The notes beneath the pieces are model-generated. The model made no database searches and was not told the DNA's origin. It worked only from the letters and a program-made list of their open reading frames with translations. From Bacteroidota bacterium (GTDB taxonomy: Bacteria; Bacteroidota; Bacteroidia; Bacteroidales; UBA1556), in NCBI GenBank assembly GCA_003648395.1, contig QMPB01000401.1, positions 1-5,152 on the forward strand: DNA of 5,152 bases, read 5' to 3'. Below are positions 1 through 5,152 of this stretch, in pieces (position 1 is the stretch's first letter; each line of letters starts with the position of its first letter). Both the position numbers and the translations under genes were made by a program.

Positions 1-4
1 ACAT

Positions 5-481
5 ATGAAAACAGCTACCTTAAAACAATTGAAATCTGAACTTGAATTTCAGGATGCTAAAAAGCTTTCTGAATTGCTTATCAGATTGGTTAAATATAAG
101 AAAGAGAATAAAGAATTACTTACATACTTACTATTTGAAAAGGATGATGAGCATAACTATATAAACGAGGTTCGCTTGCTTATTGATAACGATTTTGATA
201 AACTAAATTCCATAAGTTTTTATCTGGCAAAGAAGACAATTCGTAAAGCTCTTCGTACAACTAATAAATACATAAAATACTCTGGAAATAAGCAAACAGA
301 GATTGAATTACTTATATATTTTCTGCAAAAATTGAAGAATTCTGACTTAGATATACAAAATAGTAAAGTTATAGAGAATATGTATTTTAGGCAATTGGAG
401 AAAATACATAATGTGCTAAAAGCCTTGCATGAAGATTTGCAATATGATTATAAAGAAGAGATTGAGAATTTAGAATTGTAA
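5..481 (+). CDS. Conserved hypothetical protein, lysine-rich and helical (158 aa)
   Basis: The function is unknown. The protein is very rich in Lys, Glu and Leu, has no Cys or Trp, and has no signal peptide or membrane segment, so it is probably cytosolic and almost all alpha-helical. Visible blocks are a charged N-terminal helix (about residues 5-45, containing LVKYKKENKELLTYLLFE), a basic central stretch (about 74-95, with AKKTIRKALRTTNKYIKYSG) that could contact nucleic acid, and a C-terminal helix ending in LHEDLQYDYKEE. It resembles, from memory, a small uncharacterised protein family of Bacteroidota with a similar KENKELLTYLLFE block; no domain name can be given. The first ATG lies four bases into the window, and the only visible upstream codon (CAT) is not a stop, so an upstream start cannot be excluded. 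The frame ends in TAA at 479-481. A 106-nt gap follows, so it is probably not tightly coupled to the MerR-type gene. Confidence 0.85.
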   Translation: MKTATLKQLKSELEFQDAKKLSELLIRLVKYKKENKELLTYLLFEKDDEHNYINEVRLLIDNDFDKLNSISFYLAKKTIRKALRTTNKYIKYSGNKQTEIELLIYFLQKLKNSDLDIQNSKVIENMYFRQLEKIHNVLKALHEDLQYDYKEEIENLEL

Positions 482-562
482 GAATTTATAACGAATATAA
501 AACTAATAATAATATAAAATTGAAATTCTAAAGAATCAAATAAATTACAATAAAAAAATCAA

Positions 563-570
563 TACCTTTA
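563..570 (+). promoter_or_regulatory. Weak Bacteroidota-type -7 element upstream of the MerR-type gene
   Basis: TACCTTTA matches the Bacteroidota sigma-ABfr -7 consensus TAnnTTTG at all fixed positions except the last. It lies 17 nt before the ATG at 588, which would leave a leader of only about 10 nt. No TTG-type -33 element is present at the expected distance upstream, where the sequence is only A/T-rich. It is the best candidate in the 106-nt gap for transcribing the MerR-permease pair, but the background is so AT-rich that a chance match is quite possible. Confidence 0.3.
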
Positions 571-587
571 CATCAAATTATTATACT

Positions 588-932
588 ATGCCTTATAAGA
601 AACCTGAGATAAAGAAACTATATTATTCTATTGGCGAAGTGGCTGATATATTTGATGTTAATACATCATTAATACGTTTTTGGGAGAAAGAATTTGATAT
701 TATAAAACCAAAAAAGAATGCCAAAGGAAACCGAATGTTTACTGAGGTTGATGTTGATAATTTTTTTATAATATTTCACCTTGTTAAAGAGCGAGGTTAT
801 ACTTTGCAAGGTGCAAAAGAAAAGCTTAAAGGAAATAAAGAAGATACAATCAATCAAATAGAGATGGTTAAATCTTTGGAAAGTATAAAGGCTTTTCTTT
901 TGGATATGAAAAAACAAATTAAGGAAGATTAA
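588..932 (+). CDS. Short MerR-family transcriptional regulator (114 aa)
   Basis: This is a DNA-binding protein with a winged helix-turn-helix of the MerR superfamily. The helix-turn-helix covers about residues 12-36 (YYSIGEVADIFDVNTSLIRF, then WEKEF), the wing about 38-56 (KPKKNAKGNRMFTEVDV), and the following helices about 57-81 (with VKERGYTLQGAKEKL). After these comes only a short helical tail (85-113) that could be a dimerising coiled coil. Classical MerR activators add a metal- or ligand-binding C-terminal domain; here that domain is absent and there are no cysteines, so metal sensing of the MerR/CueR kind is unlikely. The target is unknown. The stop TAA (930-932) shares its last base with the ATG of the permease, suggesting coupled expression. 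The start at 588 gives a short basic N-terminal tail before the helix-turn-helix, which is normal for this group. The family call is firm; the function is not. Confidence 0.92.
   Translation: MPYKKPEIKKLYYSIGEVADIFDVNTSLIRFWEKEFDIIKPKKNAKGNRMFTEVDVDNFFIIFHLVKERGYTLQGAKEKLKGNKEDTINQIEMVKSLESIKAFLLDMKKQIKED
921..927 (+). promoter_or_regulatory. Shine-Dalgarno-like site at the MerR-permease junction
   Basis: AAGGAAG lies inside the last codons of the MerR-type gene, 4 nt before the permease ATG at 932. Bacteroidota genes usually lack a recognisable Shine-Dalgarno sequence, and the other starts in this window have none at proper spacing, so this one stands out. With the TAATG stop-start overlap it supports the start at 932 over the in-frame ATG at 941. 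Confidence 0.5.
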
Positions 933-2173
933 TGAATTCAATGCTCCTCGAAAACATCTCGGAAGCTATAAAGAGTATTAAATCACATGCTCTAAGGGCT
1001 ATACTTACTATGGTAATTGTTGCCATTGGCATCATGGCGTTGGTTGGTGTGCTTACGGCTTTAGAGTCAATACAAGGCTCTATAACAAGTAGCTTTATGC
1101 AAATGGGGTCCAATACATTTACCATTGTAAATAGAAGTAAAATTATTGTAGGTAATAATAACGGTCGAAGAGTAAGATATACCCCAGTTAGTTTTGATGA
1201 GGCCAATGATTTCAGAAAAAGATTTGATTTTCCAGGAACACTCTCTTTAAATGCTTGGGCCACTGGAGCTGCTACTATTAAGTTTGAGAGTAAAAAGACT
1301 AATCCGAATATATCGGTGATGGGAATTGATAATAATTATTTTCAAACAGCAGGACTAAATCTATCAAAGGGTAGAAATTTTACTGCCTACGAGATGAAAA
1401 GTGGTGGTTATAATGTTATTATTGGCGACGCGGTTAAAACTAAACTATTTGGAGTTAAAGGTATTGCATTAGGGAAGATAGTAAGTATTGGTGCAATGCG
1501 TTATAGAGTAATTGGGGTTTTGGAGAGTAAAGGTAGTGGAATGGGGGGTGGTGGTAGTGATAGACGAGCATATATTTCCTTGGCAAGTTTAAGAAATAAG
1601 TATTACTACCCATCAATGAGCTTTACAATAAGTTTTATGACCACCAATCAGCAGTTATTAAATCAAGCGGTGGATGAAGCCGAGGGTGTTTTTAGAATGA
1701 CTAGAGGACTAAAAGTGGGTGAAGAAAATAATTTTTCCATATCTAGGAGTGATAATATTGCCGAACAACTTATCGAAAATCTTGGTTTTGTGCGTATTGT
1801 TGCTGGTATAATTGCTTTTATTACCCTTTTGGGTGCGTCCATTGGACTAATGAATATTATGCTAGTTTCGGTAAGTGAGCGTACTCGCGAGATTGGATTA
1901 AGAAAAGCACTCGGAGCAAATAATAAAGCCATAAGAAATCAATTCCTTGTTGAATCAGTTGTAATAACAGAGTTGGGAGGTTTTTTAGGAATTATTCTAG
2001 GAATAATCTTGGGAAATGTTGTTGCATATTTTACTGATGGTCCTTTTGTTATTCCATGGCTATGGATTATTTTTGCATTTACTGTAAGCCTTTTAGTAGG
2101 CCTTCTGTCGGGGCTATTTCCTGCTATTAAGGCTTCAAAACTGGATCCGATTGAGTCGCTTAGGTTTGAGTAA
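932..2173 (+). CDS. ABC transporter permease, MacB/FtsX type (413 aa)
   Basis: This is an inner-membrane subunit of a type VII (MacB/LolC/FtsX-like) ABC transporter. These use a cytoplasmic ATPase to drive movements of a large periplasmic domain rather than forming a classic channel. Four membrane segments are visible: about residues 22-46, 286-312, 340-366 and 372-396. The region between the first two (about 47-285) is the periplasmic MacB-type core domain; the last three form the FtsX domain. Family hallmarks are SERTREIGLRKALGA (315-329), which faces the cytoplasm for ATPase coupling, and the C-terminal LFPAIKASKLDPIESLRFE. A glycine-rich loop (201-209) precedes the core-domain end. There is no ATPase domain, unlike full-length MacB, and no Walker motif anywhere in the window, so the partner ATPase must lie elsewhere. 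The substrate cannot be told: macrolide/peptide efflux, lipoprotein release and division-type roles all occur in this fold. It begins in a TAATG overlap with the MerR-type gene. ATG 941 is an alternative start. Confidence 0.93.
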   Translation: MNSMLLENISEAIKSIKSHALRAILTMVIVAIGIMALVGVLTALESIQGSITSSFMQMGSNTFTIVNRSKIIVGNNNGRRVRYTPVSFDEANDFRKRFDFPGTLSLNAWATGAATIKFESKKTNPNISVMGIDNNYFQTAGLNLSKGRNFTAYEMKSGGYNVIIGDAVKTKLFGVKGIALGKIVSIGAMRYRVIGVLESKGSGMGGGGSDRRAYISLASLRNKYYYPSMSFTISFMTTNQQLLNQAVDEAEGVFRMTRGLKVGEENNFSISRSDNIAEQLIENLGFVRIVAGIIAFITLLGASIGLMNIMLVSVSERTREIGLRKALGANNKAIRNQFLVESVVITELGGFLGIILGIILGNVVAYFTDGPFVIPWLWIIFAFTVSLLVGLLSGLFPAIKASKLDPIESLRFE

Positions 2174-2174
2174 G

Positions 2175-2249
2175 TTTAATGATATAATGGTTTAACATTT
2201 AACATTTTAATAATTTAGCAATTTAACCTTTAACAATTTAGTATTTATC
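2175..2249 (+). repeat. Degenerate TTTAAC-like tandem array in the permease-lnt spacer
   Basis: TTTAAC-like hexamers begin at 2175 (TTTAAT), 2183 (TATAAT), 2191, 2198, 2206 (TTTAAT), 2214 (TTTAGC), 2222, 2229, 2237 (TTTAGT) and 2244 (TTTATC). The copies at 2191, 2198, 2222 and 2229 are exact TTTAAC. Steps are 8, 8, 7, 8, 8, 8, 7, 8 and 7 nt. The array fills almost the whole spacer from the permease stop to 4 nt before the lnt ATG. No function is known to me; it could be a decayed simple repeat, a long unstructured leader for lnt, or a protein-binding tract. Confidence 0.55.
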
Positions 2250-2253
2250 ACAC

Positions 2254-3870
2254 ATGCAATTAAAGAAATATCATATTTGGCTATTATCTATTCTAAGCGG
2301 TTTGCTTATGGGTATGGCATGGCCAGTGAATGGTGTAGTAGGCTTGGTTTTTATCGCATGGATTCCCTTACTATTTGTTAGGGACTTTGTTCGAAATAAT
2401 CCCGAACAGTTTTCTAGGGGTGCTATGGTCCTTTATTCCTATGTTACTTTCTTAATTTTTAATCTTTATACCACATGGTGGGTTGCATATTCAAGCATAG
2501 AAGGTGGTCTGATGGCATTTCTTCTAAATAGCTTATTTATGTCGTTGGTATTTGGCTTGGCTCATATTATCGATAAAAAAGTATTTAATAAAAGAGCAGG
2601 ATTTTTTGTTCTAATATTCTTTTGGCTCTCATACGAATACCTGCATATGAACTGGGAATTAAGTTGGTCGTGGCTTAATTTAGGAAATGTATTTTCGGAG
2701 AATCCAAATTGGGTACAATGGTATAGTATTACTGGCACTTTAGGTGGCACTGTTTGGGTGTTAGCCTTAAATTTAGTATTATTTTCTACCATAAAAAAAT
2801 TCATACGTTCAGATAAAAATATTATTGCAGTAATTCCAAATATTATAGTTGCAGTAGCTGTTTTTGTAACGCCTTTATTATTCTCCAACTCTTTATTAAA
2901 AGAAGACTTGCCAAAAGATTTGCCTACTGTAAACCTACTTTTAGTACAGCCAAATGTAGAGCCTTATTACGAAGCTTATGAGCTTAATTCCAATCAATTG
3001 GTACATAATATGCTTAGCGTGGTTCGTGAATATATGGATGATTCTACGGAATTGGTAATTACTCCCGAATCTACCATCGAACGATCAATGTGGGAACATA
3101 AGATGCAAAGGTATTCTGCAATAGATAGCATTATTAAATTTGTAGGTAAAAATCCACAACTAGATGTTTTAATGGGAGTATCTACACGTAGAGCAGTTGG
3201 CGAAAATGAAGAGGTAAAAGCCTATGCGCGCTCATTTATAAAAGGTAAAAAAGAGCTGTTTTATTATAAATATAACACCGCCCTTTTTATTAGTGATAAT
3301 CAACCTTTACAGTTTTATCATAAGTCTAAATTAGTACCTGGAGTAGAGCGTCTTCCTTTTGCCGCTTATTTAAAACCAATTCAGAAATTTGCAATTGATT
3401 TGGGCGGTACAACTGGTAGTCTTGGAACAAGTGATGAACCAAAGACTTTTGATTTTGGTAACAATAGAAGAGTTTCTCCAATAATATGTTACGAATCAAT
3501 TTATGGCGAATTAGTGGGTAAGTTTAGCTCTTATGGAGGTGGTTTTATTGCAATAATTACAAATGATGCCTGGTGGTACGAAAGCCCTGGTTATCGCCAG
3601 CATTTCTCTATAGCTCGCCTTCGTGCAGTGGAAAATAATCAATATGTTGTGCGTGCTGCAAATACTGGCATTACTGGTGTTATTGATAATAAAGGAAATA
3701 TTGTTTCTGTATCTGAGTTTTATACAAAAACAGCTATTAAGGCTAAAATACCTCTTAACAATACACCAACTTATTATGCTGTTAATGGAAATTATCTTGC
3801 AAGATTTTCTTTATTTATGGTAGGATTAATGTTGGTGATAGCTTTTTCTAAGAAACTTAGAAAGGAGTAA
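2254..3870 (+). CDS. lnt: Apolipoprotein N-acyltransferase (Lnt), 538 aa
   Basis: Lnt transfers an acyl chain from a phospholipid to the N-terminal cysteine of diacylated apolipoproteins, the last step of lipoprotein maturation, at the periplasmic face of the inner membrane. Roughly seven hydrophobic segments occupy residues 8-212 (about 8-24, 28-44, 58-80, 85-106, 115-133, 160-180, 190-212), and one closes the protein (about 515-533) before a basic tail. Between them, about 225-485, lies the nitrilase-type (carbon-nitrogen hydrolase) domain. The catalytic triad is visible: Glu272 in TPES, Lys357 in YHKSKLVP and Cys412 in ICYE. Glu365, Tyr413 and Glu414 match further residues reported essential in E. 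coli Lnt (E343, Y388, E389). The block TNDAWWYESPGYRQHF (436-451) is the usual nitrilase-fold signature after the cysteine. Length is normal for Bacteroidota members. The first ATG is chosen because it starts just before membrane segment 1. An 80-nt spacer with a periodic repeat precedes it. Confidence 0.95.
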   Translation: MQLKKYHIWLLSILSGLLMGMAWPVNGVVGLVFIAWIPLLFVRDFVRNNPEQFSRGAMVLYSYVTFLIFNLYTTWWVAYSSIEGGLMAFLLNSLFMSLVFGLAHIIDKKVFNKRAGFFVLIFFWLSYEYLHMNWELSWSWLNLGNVFSENPNWVQWYSITGTLGGTVWVLALNLVLFSTIKKFIRSDKNIIAVIPNIIVAVAVFVTPLLFSNSLLKEDLPKDLPTVNLLLVQPNVEPYYEAYELNSNQLVHNMLSVVREYMDDSTELVITPESTIERSMWEHKMQRYSAIDSIIKFVGKNPQLDVLMGVSTRRAVGENEEVKAYARSFIKGKKELFYYKYNTALFISDNQPLQFYHKSKLVPGVERLPFAAYLKPIQKFAIDLGGTTGSLGTSDEPKTFDFGNNRRVSPIICYESIYGELVGKFSSYGGGFIAIITNDAWWYESPGYRQHFSIARLRAVENNQYVVRAANTGITGVIDNKGNIVSVSEFYTKTAIKAKIPLNNTPTYYAVNGNYLARFSLFMVGLMLVIAFSKKLRKE

Positions 3871-3926
3871 TTATTAATAGATAATATTACCAAATATCAA
3901 CCTTAAGTCTACAATATTATGAAATT

Positions 3927-3950
3927 AAAGTAATATAATTATATTACTTT
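3927..3950. promoter_or_regulatory. Perfect 24-bp palindrome, candidate operator upstream of ilvE
   Basis: The two 12-nt arms AAAGTAATATAA and TTATATTACTTT are exact reverse complements with no spacer; symmetry breaks immediately outside (T3926 against T3951). The right arm overlaps the promoter-like TACTTTTG (3945-3952), so a dimeric protein bound here would cover the -7 element and most of the -7/-33 spacer. As RNA it could form a 10-bp stem with a four-base loop, but it has one G-C pair only and just one T beyond the stem, so it would make a poor intrinsic terminator for lnt. I do not recognise the motif as a known binding site; it does not match the Lrp consensus. Confidence 0.5.
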
Positions 3951-3952
3951 TG
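3945..3952 (+). promoter_or_regulatory. Bacteroidota -7 promoter element for ilvE
   Basis: TACTTTTG is an exact match to TAnnTTTG, the -7 consensus read by the primary sigma factor of Bacteroidota. Transcription would begin near 3957-3959, giving a leader of about 40 nt before the ATG at 3998. No TTG is present at the -33 position; TTA at 3925-3927 is the nearest approximation, 17 nt upstream. The element overlaps the right half of the 24-bp palindrome. It suggests that ilvE is transcribed on its own rather than only by read-through from lnt. Confidence 0.5.
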
Positions 3953-3997
3953 TGAATATAAAAGGAATTAAAAATATAATTTTAAAAACAATATATT

Positions 3998-5017
3998 ATG
4001 CCGAATATAGATTGGAAAAACTTGAGCTTTGGTTATACAAAAACTAAGTATAATGTACGAACTTACTTTCGTGAGGGTAAATGGGGAGCATTAGAATTAA
4101 GCTCCGAAGAAACCATTAATTTGCATATGGCTGCTACTGCTCTGCATTATGGTCAAGAAGCATTTGAAGGACTAAAAGTATTTAGAGGTAAAGATGGTGC
4201 TATTCGTGTTTTTCGTTGGGAAGAGAATGCTAAACGAATGCAGAGATCTGCTGAAGCTATTATGATGGAGCCAGTACCTTCAGAGCTTTTTTTTAAAGCA
4301 ATGATAAAAGTTGTAAAAATGAATGAGGAGTTTATTCCACCATACGGAACAGGGTCTTCACTTTATTTGCGTCCATTACTTATTGGTTCTGGTGCTCAAG
4401 TTGGTGTTAAGCCTGCAAGTGAGTATTTATTTATGATATTTGTAACCCCAGTAGGACCATATTTTAAAGAAGGTTTCAAGCCAGTAGATATGGAGCTTGT
4501 TCGCGATTTTGATAGAGCTGCACCGCAAGGTACAGGAAGCGTTAAAGTTGGTGGAAATTATGCAGCAAGCCTAAAGGCTACTATGCGAGCTCACGACGAA
4601 GGTTATGCTGCTAGTATTTTCTTAGATTCTAAAACAAAAACTTATATTGACGAAGCTGGCCCTGCTAACTTTTTTGGTATTAAGGACGGAAAATATATTA
4701 CTCCAGATTCAGACTCAATTTTGCCTTCAATTACAAATATGAGTTTAAGAGTTTTGGCGAAAGATATGGGGCTTACAGTGGAGCGCCGCCATGTTCGTGC
4801 TGATGAGTTGGGAAGTTTTGAGGAAGTTGGTGCTTGTGGTACTGCAGCAGTTATTTCTCCTATAAAACGTATCCACGACCGCGATACTAATGAGAATTTT
4901 ATGTATTGTAAAGATGGTAAGGCAGGTCCTGTTTCTACTAAACTATACGAAACTCTTCAGGGAATTCAAATGGGAGAAGTTGAAGATAAACATGGATGGA
5001 ATATGGTTATTAAATAA
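3998..5017 (+). CDS. ilvE: Branched-chain amino acid aminotransferase (339 aa)
   Basis: This cytosolic, PLP-dependent fold-type IV transaminase interconverts leucine, isoleucine and valine with their 2-oxo acids, using 2-oxoglutarate/glutamate as partner. It is the last step of branched-chain amino acid synthesis and the first of their breakdown. The length and layout match the longer BCAT group (IlvE type II, including the eukaryotic enzymes) rather than the ~310-aa E. coli type. Visible marks are ALHYGQEAFEGLKVFRG (48-64), the LRPLLIGSG segment (124-132), the PLP-binding Lys183 in GSVKVGGNYAAS, Glu219 in YIDEAGPANFFGI, the ILPSITNMSL block (241-250) that binds the cofactor phosphate, and the ACGTAA loop (279-284). 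That loop has a single cysteine (Cys280), so the redox CXXC pair of mammalian BCATs is absent. It has its own candidate promoter and palindrome upstream and a strong terminator 21 nt after its stop. Confusion with D-amino acid transaminase or aminodeoxychorismate lyase is unlikely given the N-terminal extension. Confidence 0.96.
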   Translation: MPNIDWKNLSFGYTKTKYNVRTYFREGKWGALELSSEETINLHMAATALHYGQEAFEGLKVFRGKDGAIRVFRWEENAKRMQRSAEAIMMEPVPSELFFKAMIKVVKMNEEFIPPYGTGSSLYLRPLLIGSGAQVGVKPASEYLFMIFVTPVGPYFKEGFKPVDMELVRDFDRAAPQGTGSVKVGGNYAASLKATMRAHDEGYAASIFLDSKTKTYIDEAGPANFFGIKDGKYITPDSDSILPSITNMSLRVLAKDMGLTVERRHVRADELGSFEEVGACGTAAVISPIKRIHDRDTNENFMYCKDGKAGPVSTKLYETLQGIQMGEVEDKHGWNMVIK

Positions 5018-5038
5018 ATAACTTTCTAGTAATAATAG

Positions 5039-5076
5039 AAAGCAGATAATAAATTAATTTATTATCTGCTTTTTTT
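5039..5076 (+). terminator. Intrinsic terminator after ilvE
   Basis: Arms AGCAGATAATAAATT (5041-5055) and AATTTATTATCTGCT (5056-5070) are perfectly complementary. The flanking AA (5039-5040) and TT (5071-5072) extend the dyad to 34 bp, which as RNA gives about a 15-bp stem with a four-base loop. A run of seven T (5070-5076) follows, overlapping the stem base, as expected of a Rho-independent terminator. The G-C pairs sit at the base of the stem. On the opposite strand only three T follow the stem, so it should act mainly on + strand transcripts. It marks the end of the ilvE transcript. Confidence 0.9.
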
Positions 5077-5152
5077 ATGCCTGTATATTTCTTATCTTTA
5101 TCTGTACTACTATGATATAGACTGTATTAAGATATAATTATTATTAATCAAT
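5077..5152. other. AT-rich tail with no recognisable gene
   Basis: The last 76 nt after the terminator hold no reading frame of useful length on either strand, no tRNA-like structure and no clear promoter. TATCTTTA at 5093-5100 is a partial -7-like match without a -33 partner. The stretch is probably the upstream region of a gene outside the window. Confidence 0.5.

Noticed and set aside
520..540. Imperfect hairpin (TTGAAATTC / GAATCAA) after the first gene as a terminator
   Set aside because: It needs a two-base bulge, is nearly all A/T and is not followed by a T run.
669..941. Open frame on the minus strand across the MerR-type gene
   Set aside because: It lies opposite a clear MerR-type coding frame, and its translation is a Phe/Ile/Leu-rich sequence typical of antisense reading of Lys/Glu-rich coding DNA.
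919..1263. Open frame on the minus strand over the 5' end of the permease
   Set aside because: It is antisense to a confidently identified permease and shows no recognisable family motif.
1663..1932. Open frame on the minus strand inside the permease
   Set aside because: It is antisense to the conserved FtsX domain and has no independent support.
2562..2888. Open frame on the minus strand inside lnt
   Set aside because: It is antisense to the membrane part of Lnt and looks like no known protein.
3623..3823. 66-aa open frame in another + frame inside lnt
   Set aside because: It overlaps the conserved nitrilase domain of Lnt, and its Leu/Ile-rich product is typical of out-of-frame reading here.
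3861..3870. Shine-Dalgarno-like AAAGGAG at the end of lnt
   Set aside because: No ATG, GTG or TTG with a usable frame follows at a suitable distance; the bases encode the last Arg-Lys-Glu codons.
3919..3933. Tiny upstream frame ATG AAA TTA AAG TAA before ilvE
   Set aside because: It lies upstream of the inferred ilvE transcription start and would encode only four residues, so a leader-peptide attenuator is not supported.
5093..5100. TATCTTTA as a promoter for a gene beyond the window
   Set aside because: It misses the final G of the -7 consensus, has no -33 partner, and no start codon of a supported gene follows.

Overview
The window is AT-rich and carries five protein genes, all on the + strand. 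They are a small conserved hypothetical protein, a short MerR-type regulator, an FtsX/MacB-type ABC transporter permease, apolipoprotein N-acyltransferase (lnt) and a branched-chain amino acid aminotransferase (ilvE). The protein sequences and a TAnnTTTG-type promoter element upstream of ilvE point to Bacteroidota, possibly Bacteroidales. No mobile element, CRISPR array, tRNA or rRNA is visible, and the region reads as ordinary chromosomal core sequence.

Layout. Positions 5-481 encode a lysine-rich, probably all-helical protein of unknown function; the window begins too close to its first ATG to prove the start. A 106-nt AT-rich gap with a weak -7-like element leads to the MerR-type gene (588-932). 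Its stop codon overlaps the start of the permease (932-2173) in a TAATG junction, so these two genes look like a translationally coupled pair. An 80-nt spacer made almost entirely of TTTAAC-like units at 7-8 nt spacing separates the permease from lnt (2254-3870). A 127-nt gap follows, holding a perfect 24-bp palindrome that overlaps a consensus-like promoter element. Then come ilvE (3998-5017) and a strong intrinsic terminator (5039-5076). The last ~75 nt hold no gene I can support.

Function. The permease and Lnt are both inner-membrane proteins. Lnt completes lipoprotein maturation, and MacB/LolC-like permeases work in envelope export or lipoprotein traffic, so an envelope theme is possible but not demonstrated. 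IlvE is cytosolic amino acid metabolism with its own apparent promoter and terminator. I found no convincing undescribed system. The items most worth a second look are the operator-like palindrome in front of ilvE, the periodic spacer before lnt, and the MerR-permease coupling.
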